Shown in pieces: positions 19,617 through 29,606 of a stretch of DNA of 64,000 nucleotides (position 1 is the first letter of the stretch; the number at the start of each line of letters is the position of its first letter). Below the pieces are notes generated by a model. The model was not told where the DNA came from. It was given only the letters and a program-made list of their open reading frames with translations, and did no database searches. This DNA comes from Burkholderiales bacterium (GTDB lineage Bacteria; Pseudomonadota; Gammaproteobacteria; Burkholderiales; Burkholderiaceae_D): NCBI GenBank assembly GCA_016196925.1, contig JACPWS010000021.1, positions 32,998-96,997 on the forward strand. The letters run 5' to 3'. The translations under genes and the position numbers were made by a program.

Positions 19617-19688
19617 GGGGAGTATATGCCAGAAACGCGCTGTCATCAGCATATTTAAAGGCAGCTTTAGATATACTCCCCTCCAGTA
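19617..19688 (-). repeat. Dispersed 72-base inverted-repeat element, copy A
   Basis: On the - strand it begins TACTGGAGGGGAGTATAT and ends ATATACTCCCC, so its ends pair over 11 bases. Copies B (46309-46379) and C (62621-62692) have the same arms, nearly the same length (71-72) and a related core (TTTAAAT..CTG..GACA in A and B; GAC..AGCGCG in A and C). Copy A fills the gap between convergent lpxC and dciA. I recognise no known family. Confidence 0.75.
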
Positions 19689-19705
19689 TATATCCTTGCG
19701 GCGCG

Positions 19706-20209
19706 CTAGCCGGGGCCTTGATGACGCCTGACCAGGCGCTGCAGGGCGGCGCGTAAAGCGGCGTTTTGCGGCGTATCTTCCAGCGTGTGTTCCAGCGTAT
19801 CGAAGGCTTGCAGGGCGCGGCCGGGTAGCGCCAGTTGCTTTTCCGGCGCCGCTTTCTCCACGGTCCGCCTGACTTGTACTTTGATACGGATTGCGTTAAT
19901 CTGCCATCCCCGTTCTTGCAAATTTTCTTGCAATTTTGGACATTGCTGCTTGAGCTTGGTGGCTAAGGCAGCGTTGGGCGCCGATAGCGTCAGTTGTCCT
20001 TCCGCCAGTTGCATGACTTCACACGATGCGAAGATCGGCGGCAGTATCGCCCCGCAATCTTTTTGCAGCTTAGCGTTGCGCCTGAGGGTAGGCAGTAAGG
20101 GCGAAATTTTGTCGTTGCTGCTCAAAAAAGCGGCGATGCCGGTGGCGCCTGGCGGCTTGCGGCCGCGCTTGATGTTGATACGATACGGAGGGGATGACGA
20201 TGTTGACAT
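19706..20209 (-). CDS. dciA: DUF721 / DciA-type helicase-loading protein
   Basis: A 167-residue basic protein with the DUF721 domain, known as DciA where it has been studied: it helps load the replicative helicase DnaB in bacteria that lack DnaC. The N-terminal part (INIKRGRKPPGATGIAAFL) is followed by the DUF721 region LSPLLPTLRRNAKLQKDC and QLTLSAPNAALATKLKQQCP. The ATG at 20209 is preceded by AAGGTG. Position next to secA and lpxC is usual in this group. Function is assigned by family and not shown by the sequence. Confidence 0.85.
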   Translation of the reverse strand: MSTSSSPPYRINIKRGRKPPGATGIAAFLSSNDKISPLLPTLRRNAKLQKDCGAILPPIFASCEVMQLAEGQLTLSAPNAALATKLKQQCPKLQENLQERGWQINAIRIKVQVRRTVEKAAPEKQLALPGRALQAFDTLEHTLEDTPQNAALRAALQRLVRRHQGPG

Positions 20210-20287
20210 GCCTAGCACCTTACCACAAACAGCGTAGACAGACAGCGGCCCGGCTGCCCATTTGCCTGCCTTAGCCGGAGCTTTTCG

Positions 20288-21235
20288 ATGCAAATTATTT
20301 TGATGCATACGCGGTTTACCCAGGCCAAATCGGTGACGTTGTCGTCGCGCCACGTGATACTCGGCGCGCTCTGCTTCCTGACCATCATCACCGTCTGCGC
20401 CGCCATGATGGCGGCCCTGACCTTGCGCCTGGCCAGCGCCGATCTGCCCTTGTTGCGCGATCTGGTGCCGGCGGCGGCGGCCAGCCCTGTCGCCAAGGAC
20501 CGTTACCTGAAGGAAAACCTGGCGGCGATGGCCGTCAAGCTCGGTGAAATGCAGGCGCAACTGATACGCCTCGATGCGCTGGGCGAGCGGGTGCAGGGCC
20601 TGGCCGGCGTCAAGCCGGAAGAATTCAATTTCAAGGAATTGCCGGCGCGCGGCGGACCGGAAGTGGCTAGCGCACCGGCGCATGAGCTGAACATGGCGGA
20701 ATTCCAGGCCGCGCTCGATGCGATGGCGAAGGGCGTGGAGCAGCGCTCGGACTATATGAATGTGGTGGAAACCAAGTTGATGGGTTTCAAGCTGCAATCG
20801 AAACTGTTGCCGACCATACAGCCGGTCAACGTCAGCTATAACGCTTCCGGCTTCGGCTGGCGACTCGATCCGTTTTCCGGGCGCAGCGCGTTCCACGAAG
20901 GCATAGACTTTCCCGGCGCTACCGGCACGCCTATCGTGGCGGCGGCCGGCGGCGTCGTGGTTGCGGCGGAATTCCATCCGCAATTCGGCAATATGCTGGA
21001 AATCGACCACGGCGGCGAAATCATGACGCGCTATGCACACACGTCGCGCATCTACGTGAAAGTCGGCGACATCGTCAAACGCGGCCAGCACGTGGCCGAT
21101 ATCGGTTCCACCGGGCGCTCCACCGGGGCTCACCTGCATTTCGAGGTGCATGTCAAAGGCGTGCCGCAAAATCCGCACAAGTTCCTGTCGGCCGGCGCCA
21201 ATCAAGCCAATCTGGCAAGTTTGAGTCAAAAATAG
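20288..21235 (+). CDS. M23-family metalloendopeptidase (LytM domain)
   Basis: A 315-residue membrane-anchored protein with one N-terminal membrane segment (about residues 21-45). A helical linker (about 65-170) is followed by a C-terminal peptidase M23 domain. All four expected metal and catalytic positions are present: His203 and Asp207 in FHEGIDF, then His282 and His284 in AHLHFEV. It is therefore probably an active peptidoglycan cross-link endopeptidase and not a degenerate EnvC-type activator. It lies upstream of secA, a common arrangement in betaproteobacteria. Its substrate bond is not evident. Confidence 0.9.
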   Translation: MQIILMHTRFTQAKSVTLSSRHVILGALCFLTIITVCAAMMAALTLRLASADLPLLRDLVPAAAASPVAKDRYLKENLAAMAVKLGEMQAQLIRLDALGERVQGLAGVKPEEFNFKELPARGGPEVASAPAHELNMAEFQAALDAMAKGVEQRSDYMNVVETKLMGFKLQSKLLPTIQPVNVSYNASGFGWRLDPFSGRSAFHEGIDFPGATGTPIVAAAGGVVVAAEFHPQFGNMLEIDHGGEIMTRYAHTSRIYVKVGDIVKRGQHVADIGSTGRSTGAHLHFEVHVKGVPQNPHKFLSAGANQANLASLSQK

Positions 21236-21404
21236 GCTTGAGTTTGCGCATTTAGTCTCCAATTCCCTCCTTGCTTGCCGCGATTGCCCAGTGTTTACTG
21301 GTCAAGCCGGCATCGCATGGTAAAATCGCGAGTTAGCCTATAGTTGCTGTGCGATTAAGTTTTTTGCCGCAGCCCTTTTAAGAATTTAACTTTCCGTTCA
21401 TAGC

Positions 21405-24164
21405 ATGTCATTCCTGACCAAGATATTCGGCAGCCGCAACCAGCGGCTTTTGAAGCAATACCAAAAGACCGTGCGTGAGATCAACGCACTGGAAACCCAG
21501 CTGGAGACCTTGACTGACGACGCTTTGCAAGCCAAGACCGCCGAGTTCAAGGCGCGCGTGGCAAACGGAGAGGCGCTCGACAACCTACTGGTGGAAGCGT
21601 TTGCGGTCTGCCGCGAAGCGAGCAAGCGCGTGCTGAAGATGCGCCATTTCGATGTACAGCTGATAGGCGGGATGGTGCTGCATTACGGTAAGATCGCCGA
21701 AATGGGCACAGGCGAAGGCAAGACCCTGATGGCAACTCTGCCGACTTACCTGAATGCCTTGTCCGGCCAGGGCGTGCACGTGGTCACCGTGAACGATTAC
21801 CTGGCTCAGCGCGATGCCGAATGGATGGGGCAATTATACGGCTGGCTGGGCCTGACGACCGGCGTCAACCTGTCGCAACTCGAGCACGACGCCAAGCAAG
21901 TCGCTTACGGTTCCGATATCACTTACGGCACCAATAACGAATTCGGCTTCGACTACCTGCGCGACAACATGGTGTATGAAGCGAAAGACCGCGTGCAGCG
22001 CAGCCTGAACTTCGCCGTGGTCGATGAAGTCGATTCGATCCTGATCGACGAAGCGCGCACACCGCTGATTATTTCCGGCCAGGCCGAGAACCATACCGAA
22101 CTGTATTACAAGATCAACGAAGTGCCGAAACTGCTGACCCTGCAAATCGGCGAAGAAACCCCGGACGGCAAGGGCCAGATCGAGGTTCCCGGCGACTACA
22201 CCAAGGACGAGAAGGCGCATCAGGTCTTGCTGACCGAGGCCGGACACGACAAGGCCGAGCAAATCCTGACCCAGATGGGCTTGCTGCCGGAAGGCGCCTC
22301 GCTGTACGACGCCGCCCACATCAGCCTGATCCACCACCTGTACGCTGCGCTGCGCGCGCATGCGCTGTACTTCAAGGATCAGCACTATGTGGTGCTGAAC
22401 GACGAAATCGTGATCGTCGACGAATTCACCGGCCGCATGATGACCGGCCGCCGCTGGTCGGATGGCTTGCATCAGGCGGTGGAAGCCAAGGAAGGCGTCA
22501 AGATCCAGAACGAAAACCAGACCCTGGCTTCGATCACTTTCCAGAATTATTTCCGCATGTATAACCGCTTGTCCGGCATGACAGGCACGGCCGATACCGA
22601 AGCCTACGAATTCCAGGAAATCTACGGCCTGGAAACCGTGGTGATACCGCCAAACCGCCCTTCGCAGCGCCAGGACAGGCAAGACCAGGTGTACAAGTCG
22701 GCCGAGGAGAAATACGGCGCGATGTTGAAAGACATCCAGGATTGCTTTGAGCGCGGCCAGCCGGTGCTGGTCGGCACCACCTCGATAGAGAATTCCGAAC
22801 TGTTGTCCGGGATTCTGGATAAAGCCAAACTGCCGCATAACGTGTTGAACGCGAAACAGCATGCGCGCGAAGCGGAAATCATCGCCCAGGCCGGTAGTCC
22901 GAAAGCGATCACCATCGCCACCAATATGGCGGGCCGCGGTACCGATATCGTGCTGGGCGGGAATGTCGCCAAGCAGGTGCAGCTGATCGAAGCGAATCCG
23001 GCCTTGGCGGATGCCGACAAGGCAGCGCAGGCGCAAAAGCTGCGCGACGAATGGCAATCGCTGCACGAACAGGTGGTGGCGGCCGGCGGCCTGCATATCG
23101 TCGGCACCGAGCGCCACGAGTCGCGCCGCGTCGACAACCAGCTGCGCGGCCGCTCGGGCCGTCAGGGCGATCCCGGATCTTCGCGTTTCTATCTGTCGCT
23201 GGACGACACCTTGTTGCGCATCTTTGCCGGCGACCGCGTGCGCGCCATCATGGACAGGCTGAAAATGCCGGAGGGCGAGCCTATTGAAGCCGGCATCGTG
23301 TCGCGTTCTATCGAGTCCGCCCAGCGCAAGGTGGAAGCGCGCAATTTCGACATCCGCAAACAATTGCTGGAATACGACGACGTCGCCAACGACCAGCGCA
23401 AAGTGATTTACCAGCAGCGCAATGAATTGCTGGAAGCGCAAGACATGTCCGAGCTGATCACCTCGCTGCGTTACGGCATGTTCCAGGACGTAGTGCGCGC
23501 CCATGTACCGGAAGAATCGGTCGAAGAGCAGTGGAATATTCCGGCGCTGGAAGCGGCGCTGGCCAGCGAATGGGCGCTCGACCTGCCATTGACGGCGATG
23601 CTGGCGGCCGAGCACAACCTGAGCGACGAAGACATCCTGGAGCGCGTGCAGCAGGCGGCGACCGAGGCGTATGAGGCTAAAGTCGCTTTGGTCGGCAAGG
23701 TAGCGTTTGCCGGTTTCGAGCGCAGCGTCATGCTGCAGAGCATAGATACGCACTGGCGCGAACATCTGGCCGCACTCGACCACCTGCGCCAGGGCATCCA
23801 TCTGCGCGGCTATGCGCAGAAAAACCCGAAACAGGAATACAAGCGCGAAGCGTTCGAACTGTTCGGCCAGATGCTGGACCTGATCAAGAATGAAGTGGTC
23901 AGAACCGTGGTGACGGTGCGCATACAGTCGCGCGAAGAAATCGCGGCGGCCGAAGAGCAAATGGCGCAATCGCAAGTCGAGAACGTGCATTATCAACATG
24001 CCGATTTCAATGCGAATGCCTCGCCGGAAGAGATGCTGGCGCCGACCGCCATGCCCGAAGGGCAACAGCCGGAAATCAGCTATGCGCTGAAAGTCGGCCG
24101 TAACGATCCTTGCCCTTGCGGCAGCGGCAAGAAATTCAAGCAATGCCACGGCAGGCTGGCCTGA
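21405..24164 (+). CDS. secA: Preprotein translocase ATPase SecA
   Basis: Motor that drives unfolded proteins through SecYEG. The 919-residue protein has NBD1 with Walker A GTGEGKT at 101-107 and [20 protein letters not shown] near 205. The preprotein cross-linking domain, NBD2 with [14 protein letters not shown] near 505, and the helical wing and scaffold regions follow. It ends in the zinc-binding SEC-C motif [13 protein letters not shown] (about 904-916), which binds SecB and phospholipid. Length and domain order are standard. A strong terminator follows. Confidence 0.98.
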   Translation: MSFLTKIFGSRNQRLLKQYQKTVREINALETQLETLTDDALQAKTAEFKARVANGEALDNLLVEAFAVCREASKRVLKMRHFDVQLIGGMVLHYGKIAEMGTGEGKTLMATLPTYLNALSGQGVHVVTVNDYLAQRDAEWMGQLYGWLGLTTGVNLSQLEHDAKQVAYGSDITYGTNNEFGFDYLRDNMVYEAKDRVQRSLNFAVVDEVDSILIDEARTPLIISGQAENHTELYYKINEVPKLLTLQIGEETPDGKGQIEVPGDYTKDEKAHQVLLTEAGHDKAEQILTQMGLLPEGASLYDAAHISLIHHLYAALRAHALYFKDQHYVVLNDEIVIVDEFTGRMMTGRRWSDGLHQAVEAKEGVKIQNENQTLASITFQNYFRMYNRLSGMTGTADTEAYEFQEIYGLETVVIPPNRPSQRQDRQDQVYKSAEEKYGAMLKDIQDCFERGQPVLVGTTSIENSELLSGILDKAKLPHNVLNAKQHAREAEIIAQAGSPKAITIATNMAGRGTDIVLGGNVAKQVQLIEANPALADADKAAQAQKLRDEWQSLHEQVVAAGGLHIVGTERHESRRVDNQLRGRSGRQGDPGSSRFYLSLDDTLLRIFAGDRVRAIMDRLKMPEGEPIEAGIVSRSIESAQRKVEARNFDIRKQLLEYDDVANDQRKVIYQQRNELLEAQDMSELITSLRYGMFQDVVRAHVPEESVEEQWNIPALEAALASEWALDLPLTAMLAAEHNLSDEDILERVQQAATEAYEAKVALVGKVAFAGFERSVMLQSIDTHWREHLAALDHLRQGIHLRGYAQKNPKQEYKREAFELFGQMLDLIKNEVVRTVVTVRIQSREEIAAAEEQMAQSQVENVHYQHADFNANASPEEMLAPTAMPEGQQPEISYALKVGRNDPCPCGSGKKFKQCHGRLA

Positions 24165-24179
24165 GCCGGTTTTGATGTT

Positions 24180-24218
24180 GCAAGAAAAAAGGACGGATTT
24201 TCCGTCCTTTTTTCTTGC
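24180..24218. terminator. Strong terminator after secA
   Basis: A 17-bp perfect stem (arms 24180-24196 and 24202-24218, core GGACGG/CCGTCC) with a five-base ATTTT loop. It contains A6 on one side and T6 on the other, so it can act on either strand. It separates secA from argJ. Confidence 0.93.
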
Positions 24219-24298
24219 CGCGAGGCGCAGTTGCTCGCTTCGCACCGTAAAAAAATGTCCTACAATGTCGGCTTGATTTCATCGCAAGGATATTTATC

Positions 24299-25537
24299 AT
24301 GGCCGTCAATTCCCCTATTCCCGTCGCCGCCGACCTGAAGCCGGTCGCCGGCATCCGTCTTGGCCATGCCGAGGCCGGCATACGCAAGCCCGACCGCAAG
24401 GATGTGCTGGTCATGGAGTTGGCGCCGACCGCGACGGTGGCAGGCGTGTTCACCACCAATCGCTTTTGCGCGGCCCCGGTACAAGTCTGCAAGGCGCATC
24501 TGGAAGGTTTGCACATGGCGTCCGGCCCGATACGCGCGCTGGTGGTGAATACCGGCAATGCCAATGCCGGCACCGGCGATGCCGGACTGGCGGCCGCCAA
24601 TGCCACCTGCGCCGCGCTGGCCGAATTGCTCGGTTGCGAGGCGGCGCAAATCCTGCCGTTTTCTACCGGCGTGATCCTCGAGCAATTGCCGGTGGAGCGC
24701 CTGGTAGCCGGTTTGCCGCAAGCCATCGCTAATTTGCAGGAAGATAACTGGTTCAACGCCGCGCTCGCCATCATGACCACCGATACCCAGCCCAAGGCAG
24801 CCTCGGCTACGGTCGTGATCAATGGTCAGACCGTGCAAATGACCGGCATCAGCAAGGGCGCCGGCATGATCAAGCCGAATATGGCGACCATGCTCGGCTA
24901 TCTGGCGCTCGACGCCAAAGTCGCGCAGCCTGTGCTCGATCATCTGGTGAAACAGACGGCCGATAAATCGTTTAACTGCATCACGATAGACGGCGACACC
25001 TCGACCAACGACTCCTTCATGCTGATCGCCACCGGCGCTTCCGATCTGGAAATCAACGAGATCGACACGCCCGAATATGCGGCGCTGGCGGCAGCGGTGA
25101 TTGCGCTGGCGCAGAAGCTGGCGCACATGATCATCCGCGACGGCGAAGGCGCCACCAAGTTCATTACGATCGCGGTGGAAGAGGGGCGCGACGTCGAAGA
25201 GTGCCGCAAGATCGCTTATTCGATCGCCCATTCGCCGCTGGTGAAAACGGCCTTCTTTGCCTCCGATCCGAATCTCGGTCGCATCCTGGCCGCGATCGGC
25301 TATGCCGGCGTAGACGATCTCGATGTCGGCAAGCTGAACCTGTATCTGGACGACGTCTGGGTCGCCAAGCACGGCGGGCGCAACCCCGATTACCGCGAAG
25401 AAGACGGCCAGCGCGTGATGCAGCAAAGCGAAATCACGATACGCGTCAAGCTGGCGCGCGGCGCCGCGGCGGCTACCGTCTGGACTTGCGATCTGTCGCA
25501 CGACTATGTGTCGATTAACGCCGATTATCGTTCTTAA
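24299..25537 (+). CDS. argJ: Bifunctional glutamate N-acetyltransferase / amino-acid acetyltransferase ArgJ
   Basis: Arginine biosynthesis enzyme that moves the acetyl group from N-acetylornithine to glutamate, and in bifunctional members also uses acetyl-CoA. The 412-residue precursor is self-cleaved before the threonine of KPNMATMLG (Thr197), which becomes the nucleophile of the beta chain. [11 protein letters not shown] near residue 83 and [11 protein letters not shown] near 223 are family motifs. Whether it is mono- or bifunctional cannot be told from sequence alone. An AAA ATPase gene follows after 11 bases. Confidence 0.96.
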   Translation: MAVNSPIPVAADLKPVAGIRLGHAEAGIRKPDRKDVLVMELAPTATVAGVFTTNRFCAAPVQVCKAHLEGLHMASGPIRALVVNTGNANAGTGDAGLAAANATCAALAELLGCEAAQILPFSTGVILEQLPVERLVAGLPQAIANLQEDNWFNAALAIMTTDTQPKAASATVVINGQTVQMTGISKGAGMIKPNMATMLGYLALDAKVAQPVLDHLVKQTADKSFNCITIDGDTSTNDSFMLIATGASDLEINEIDTPEYAALAAAVIALAQKLAHMIIRDGEGATKFITIAVEEGRDVEECRKIAYSIAHSPLVKTAFFASDPNLGRILAAIGYAGVDDLDVGKLNLYLDDVWVAKHGGRNPDYREEDGQRVMQQSEITIRVKLARGAAAATVWTCDLSHDYVSINADYRS

Positions 25538-25548
25538 GAAGAGAGTTC

Positions 25549-26418
25549 ATGAGCCAGCTAGACCAGTTTTTGTTGCGCGCCGAACATATGCTGAATCGGC
25601 TGGAAAGCATCTTGCCGACCGCAATGCCGGCGCCGGACTGGGCGCTGGGAACGGCGTTCCGCTGGCGCAAACGCGCCGGACTGGCTTATCTGCAAGTCGT
25701 CAAACATGCCGCCAGCATCGCCTTGGACGATTTGCACAAGATCAGCCAACAAAAGCTGCAGATAGAGCAAAACACGCGCCAGTTCGTCCATGGCAAACCG
25801 GCCAATAACGTTTTGCTGACCGGCGCGCGCGGCACCGGGAAATCCTCGCTGATCAAGGCTTGCCTGAACCAGTACGCGGATCAGGGTTTGCGCCTGATCG
25901 AGGTCGATAAATGCGATCTGGCCGATTTGCCGGACATCGTCGACCTGGTGGCGGAGCGGCCCGAGCGCTTCATCATCTTTTGCGACGATCTCTCGTTCGA
26001 AGAGGGCGAGCCCGGTTATAAAGCGCTGAAAGTGGCGTTGGACGGCAGCATCGCCACGCAGACCGAGAATGTGCTGATTTACGCGACTTCCAACCGTCGC
26101 CACTTGCTGCCGGAAAAAATGTCGGATAACGCCGCCTACACCCATGGCGACGATGGCGACTTGCATCCGGGCGAAACCGTTGAGGAAAAAATCTCGCTGT
26201 CGGAACGTTTCGGTCTATGGCTCTCGTTTTATCCATTCCGGCAAGACGATTATCTGGAGATCGTGGCGCACTGGTTGGCCAGCCTCGGTTGCGATATCGG
26301 CCAGATCGCGGCGGCCCGCGACGATGCCTTGCGCTGGGCACTGCAGCGCGGCTCGCGTTCCGGCCGCGTCGCCTGGCAGTTTGCCCGCGATTACGCCGGC
26401 CGTCTGGCGGAAGGTTGA
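25549..26418 (+). CDS. AAA ATPase of the DUF815 family
   Basis: A 289-residue P-loop ATPase of unknown function. Walker A is GARGTGKSS at 92-100. Walker B is the acidic FIIFCDDLSFEEG near residue 145, and IYATSNRRHLLP near 177 fits sensor 1. DUF815 proteins resemble DnaC/DnaA-like AAA ATPases but have no settled role. It sits in a tight + strand run argJ-ATPase-mutT, with ATG one base past the mutT-side stop, so these are probably co-transcribed. Confidence 0.88.
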   Translation: MSQLDQFLLRAEHMLNRLESILPTAMPAPDWALGTAFRWRKRAGLAYLQVVKHAASIALDDLHKISQQKLQIEQNTRQFVHGKPANNVLLTGARGTGKSSLIKACLNQYADQGLRLIEVDKCDLADLPDIVDLVAERPERFIIFCDDLSFEEGEPGYKALKVALDGSIATQTENVLIYATSNRRHLLPEKMSDNAAYTHGDDGDLHPGETVEEKISLSERFGLWLSFYPFRQDDYLEIVAHWLASLGCDIGQIAAARDDALRWALQRGSRSGRVAWQFARDYAGRLAEG

Positions 26419-26419
26419 G

Positions 26420-26824
26420 ATGAATGCAAAACCTATCGATGTCGCGGTCGGCATCTTGCTGCAGGCGAACGGCGACGTCTTGCTGGGCCAGCGCCCGGCC
26501 GGCAAGCCTTACGCGGGTTACTGGGAATTTCCCGGCGGCAAAGTGGAACCCGGTGAAAGCATACTCGATGCCTTGAAGCGAGAGTTTTTTGAAGAACTCG
26601 GCGTTACCATCTTAAGCGCCGAGCCATGGTGCGGCGTCGAGTACGTGTATCCACATGCGCATGTGCGACTGCATTTCTATATCAGCCGCGATTGGCAGGG
26701 CGAGCCGCAAGGCCTGGAAGGGCAGGCATTTGCCTGGCAGGGCAGCGTCGCTGTTTCCCCCTTGTTGCCGGCCACCATACCGTTGCTGGAGTGGCTAGAT
26801 ATGTTGCGCCACAGCATAGATTGA
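26420..26824 (+). CDS. mutT: Nudix hydrolase, MutT type (8-oxo-dGTP diphosphatase)
   Basis: A 134-residue Nudix protein expected to remove 8-oxo-dGTP from the nucleotide pool. The Nudix box runs from residue 39 to 62 with the expected GGKVEPGES and REFFEELGV halves. The N-terminal VAVGILLQANGDVLLGQRP and YWEFPGGK are typical of MutT rather than other Nudix groups. The ATG at 26420 begins one base after the stop of the ATPase gene; an upstream in-frame ATG at 26144 is inside that gene and rejected. Substrate is inferred from family. Confidence 0.9.
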   Translation: MNAKPIDVAVGILLQANGDVLLGQRPAGKPYAGYWEFPGGKVEPGESILDALKREFFEELGVTILSAEPWCGVEYVYPHAHVRLHFYISRDWQGEPQGLEGQAFAWQGSVAVSPLLPATIPLLEWLDMLRHSID

Positions 26825-26925
26825 TCCTGGGTCTGTACTTTTTCCGCAACCTTCCACGTAGTTTTACGTATTGCCCGATGCTTTTCAGGCTGGAATCATC
26901 GTCCCTTATTTTTCTATATCCACAG

Positions 26926-26943
26926 TGTATTGATTTCAATACA
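26926..26943. promoter_or_regulatory. TyrR/PhhR box 1
   Basis: TGTATTGATTTCAATACA is a perfect inverted repeat (arms extend to 26922 and 26947) that fits the TyrR consensus TGTAAA-N6-TTTACA in length and in the invariant G and C. It is centred about 198 bases before the predicted sigma54 start site. The operon it precedes encodes a TyrR-family activator. A half-site TTTCAATACA follows just downstream. Confidence 0.72.
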
Positions 26944-27027
26944 CTGTAAGTATTTCAATACATCGTTCATTTTCCTTTACGTCATAGAAGTGATACTCTA
27001 GATTTTTTGCCGAACTTAAACATCGTG

Positions 27028-27045
27028 TGTATGAAATTTGATACA
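27028..27045. promoter_or_regulatory. TyrR/PhhR box 2
   Basis: TGTATGAAATTTGATACA is 18 bases, like box 1, with the same TGTAT...ATACA ends and A/T core. Centres of the two boxes are 102 bases apart and this one is about 96 bases before the predicted start site, a normal enhancer distance for a sigma54 activator. Confidence 0.7.
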
Positions 27046-27075
27046 GGGTTTTATCCGTTTTCGACGAAAATTTTA

Positions 27076-27088
27076 TAAGCTATTGATT
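27076..27088 (-). promoter_or_regulatory. IHF site between activator boxes and sigma54 promoter
   Basis: On the - strand AATCAATAGCTTA matches the IHF consensus WATCAANNNNTTR at every specified position. It lies in an A/T-rich stretch between TyrR box 2 and the -24/-12 promoter, where IHF bending classically brings a sigma54 activator onto the polymerase. Confidence 0.6.
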
Positions 27089-27106
27089 TTGTTTAATAAA
27101 ATTTTG

Positions 27107-27122
27107 TGGCATGCCGATTGCT
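27107..27122 (+). promoter_or_regulatory. Sigma54 (-24/-12) promoter of the alr-dadA operon
   Basis: TGGCATG-CCGA-TTGCT matches the consensus TGGCACG-N4-TTGCW with one mismatch, and GG (27108-27109) and GC (27120-27121) are exactly 10 bases apart. The start site would be near 27133, about 35 bases before the alr ATG. It is the only such match I noticed in the gaps between genes. Confidence 0.8.
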
Positions 27123-27166
27123 ATAACTAATCGCAAATTCCCTTTAAGCGATGGAGTGTTGAAACT

Positions 27167-28291
27167 ATGCAACAAATGGCTGGACGCGCTGGAGCTGTGC
27201 TGCGTATCGATCTGCAGGCAGTCAGAAATAATTACCGCTTGCTTCGCAGTAAGCTCGGCGCCGCGCAATGTGGCGCGGCGGTCAAGGCGGATGCCTATGG
27301 ACTGGGGGCGGTACCGGTGTCCAGGGCTTTGCTGGAAGAGGGGTGCCGGCATTTTTTCGTCGCTCATCTGGATGAGGCGATCGCACTGCGCCCGCATTTG
27401 CCGGATCAGGCCGCCATTTATGTCATGCACGGCTCGCCGCTCGGTTATGAAGCCGAATTTCTCGAACATCGTTGCATTCCGGTCTTGAACAGCGCAGCGC
27501 AGATACTTGCCTGGCGCGCCTTGGCGGAACAAAAACAGCAAGCCTTGCCGGCGATCATACAACTCGATAGCGGGATGTCGCGCATGGGTTTGTCATCCGA
27601 GGAAGTGCAGACCTGGCTGGCCGAGCCCGGCTATATCCGCGGCATAGACTTGCAATACCTGATGAGCCATCTCGCATGCGCCGAGGATCAGGCCCATCCT
27701 ATGAACCGTCATCAGTTGCAGACGTTTAAGGCATTGCGGGCGCAGTTGCCAGGTTGCGGCGCCAGCCTCGCCAATTCTTCCGGTATTTTCCTCGGCAGCG
27801 ATTTCCATTTCGACCTGGCGCGGCCGGGCGCCGCCTTGTACGGCGTGGCGCCGGTCGCCGGCCAGCCGAATCCCATGCAGGCGGTGGTGCATTTGCAGGG
27901 GCGCGTCATACAGACGCGTGAAATATTTCCCGGTACCGGCGTCGGCTACGGCCTGACCTGGCGCAGCCAGCAGCTCAGCCGCATTGCGACGGTGGCGGTA
28001 GGTTATGCCGACGGCTGGATGCGCAGCCTCAGCAATCGCGGCCTGGTGCAGATCGCGGGGCAGACGGTGCATATGGTCGGGAATGTATCGATGGACACGA
28101 TCACGCTCGACGTCAGCCAGGTCGCTATCGAGCATTTGCAGCCGGGTGCGCTGGTCGATCTGATTTCCGACACGAATACCGTCGATCAGGTGGCGGCAAA
28201 GGCCAAAACGATAGCTTACGAAATCCTGACCAGCCTGGGCATGCGCTACCAGCGCGAGTATTTGGGTCAGACCGAACATACAACAGCTTAA
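27167..28291 (+). CDS. alr: Alanine racemase (catabolic, DadX-like by context)
   Basis: PLP enzyme that interconverts L- and D-alanine. The 374-residue protein has the PLP lysine in [11 protein letters not shown] (Lys40) and the second catalytic base Tyr261 in [19 protein letters not shown] and VGNVSMD are further family motifs. As the first gene of a unit followed 22 bases later by D-amino acid dehydrogenase, it most likely serves L-alanine breakdown, though it could also feed D-alanine to Ddl. The ATG at 27167 is weakly supported by GGAG about 12 bases upstream; an ATG at 27176 is an alternative. Confidence 0.93.
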   Translation: MQQMAGRAGAVLRIDLQAVRNNYRLLRSKLGAAQCGAAVKADAYGLGAVPVSRALLEEGCRHFFVAHLDEAIALRPHLPDQAAIYVMHGSPLGYEAEFLEHRCIPVLNSAAQILAWRALAEQKQQALPAIIQLDSGMSRMGLSSEEVQTWLAEPGYIRGIDLQYLMSHLACAEDQAHPMNRHQLQTFKALRAQLPGCGASLANSSGIFLGSDFHFDLARPGAALYGVAPVAGQPNPMQAVVHLQGRVIQTREIFPGTGVGYGLTWRSQQLSRIATVAVGYADGWMRSLSNRGLVQIAGQTVHMVGNVSMDTITLDVSQVAIEHLQPGALVDLISDTNTVDQVAAKAKTIAYEILTSLGMRYQREYLGQTEHTTA

Positions 28292-28313
28292 TTCAGCATC
28301 AAGGGGGAGTATA

Positions 28314-29606
28314 ATGAAGGTAGTCATACTGGGCGCAGGGGTCATCGGTACCGCATCGGCCTATTATCTGGCCAGGGCAGGGCATGAAGTCACGGTGCTG
28401 GAGCGCCAGCCGGCCGCCGGCCTGGAAACCAGTTACGCCAACGCCGGCGAAGTTTCGCCCGGCTATTCGGCGCCGTGGGCCGGCCCCGGTGTGCCTTTGA
28501 AGGCGATCAAGTGGCTGATGATGCAACACAGCCCGCTGGCGATACGCCCGAGCCTCGATCCCGTCATGTGGCGCTGGATGATGCAGATGCTGATGAATTG
28601 CACCAGCGAGCGTTACGAAGTGAATAAAGGACGTATGCTGCGCATGGCGGAATACAGCCGCGACGTGCTGCAGCAGTTGCGCGAAGATACCGGCATCCAC
28701 TATGACGAGCGCACCCAGGGTACCCTGCAGCTATTCCGCAATCAGCAGCAAGTCGATGCGTCGGCGGCCGACATCGCGATTTTGCAGCGTTACGGCGTGC
28801 CGTACGAAGTGCTGGACAAGGCCGCCTGCCTGAAGGTGGAGCCGGCGCTGGCTCAGGTGCAGCATAAGTTTGTCGGCGCCTTGCGTCTGCCTGGCGACGA
28901 AACCGGCGATTGCTTCAAGTTCACGCAAAATCTGGCGCGCCTGGCCGAAGGCTTGGGCGTGCAATTCAAGTACGGGGTGAATATCCAGCGTCTGGTGCGC
29001 GAGGGCGACAGGCTGGAGTCGGTGCTGACTTCCGAAGGCACGTTCAAGGCGGACAGCTTCGTGCTGGCTCTGGGCAGTTATTCGCCTATCTTGCTGCGCG
29101 AACTCGATATCGAGATCCCGGTTTATCCTATCAAAGGCTATTCGCTGACGATACCGATCAGCGATGTGCAGCGCGCACCGGAATCGACGGTCATGGATGA
29201 GACTTATAAAGTCGCCATTACCCGTCTCGGTGACCGTATTCGTGTCGGCGGCACGGCCGAAATCACAGGATACAACCTCGACCTGCGCGCCGACCGCCGC
29301 GCCACGCTGGAGCATTCTGTCACCGACCTGTTCCCCGGCAGCGGCGATGTCGGCCAGGCGGAATTCTGGACCGGCCTGCGCCCGATGACGCCGGATGGCA
29401 CTCCGGTGCTCGGCCCTACACCGTACCGGAATCTGTTTTTGAATACCGGGCATGGCACGCTGGGCTGGACCATGTCTTGCGGTTCCGGCCAATTTATCGC
29501 CGATGTGGTGTCGGGCAAGCGTCCTGCCATATCCACCGAAGGTTTATTCATGGACCGTTACGGCAGCATCAACCGTCCTATCATTGTTTCCAAGGAGTTG
29601 GCATGA
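28314..29606 (+). CDS. dadA: D-amino acid dehydrogenase DadA
   Basis: Membrane-associated FAD enzyme that oxidises D-alanine and other D-amino acids to 2-oxo acids and passes electrons to the respiratory chain. The 430-residue protein opens [23 protein letters not shown] (GxGxxG FAD fold), with [20 protein letters not shown] near residue 41 and the C-terminal [14 protein letters not shown], both characteristic of DadA. GGGGGAG stands eight bases before the ATG. The stop overlaps the next gene by ATGA. With alr it forms the L-Ala to D-Ala to pyruvate route. Confidence 0.95.
   Translation: MKVVILGAGVIGTASAYYLARAGHEVTVLERQPAAGLETSYANAGEVSPGYSAPWAGPGVPLKAIKWLMMQHSPLAIRPSLDPVMWRWMMQMLMNCTSERYEVNKGRMLRMAEYSRDVLQQLREDTGIHYDERTQGTLQLFRNQQQVDASAADIAILQRYGVPYEVLDKAACLKVEPALAQVQHKFVGALRLPGDETGDCFKFTQNLARLAEGLGVQFKYGVNIQRLVREGDRLESVLTSEGTFKADSFVLALGSYSPILLRELDIEIPVYPIKGYSLTIPISDVQRAPESTVMDETYKVAITRLGDRIRVGGTAEITGYNLDLRADRRATLEHSVTDLFPGSGDVGQAEFWTGLRPMTPDGTPVLGPTPYRNLFLNTGHGTLGWTMSCGSGQFIADVVSGKRPAISTEGLFMDRYGSINRPIIVSKELA

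Noticed and set aside
21236..21404. Candidate secA promoter (TGGTCA...TAAAAT) and CCAGT/ACTGG repeat
   Set aside because: The -35 match is weak and the repeat is only five bases per arm; not enough to annotate.
21834..24245. 803-codon open frame on the - strand across secA
   Set aside because: It is fully antisense to a certain gene, has the His/Arg/Gln/Val-rich composition typical of shadow frames in G/C-rich DNA, and shows no recognisable domain.
28304..28315. GGGGGAGTATAATG before dadA as a further arm of the dispersed repeat
   Set aside because: Only one short arm-like match, with no second arm or core within 80 bases; it is better explained as the dadA ribosome site.
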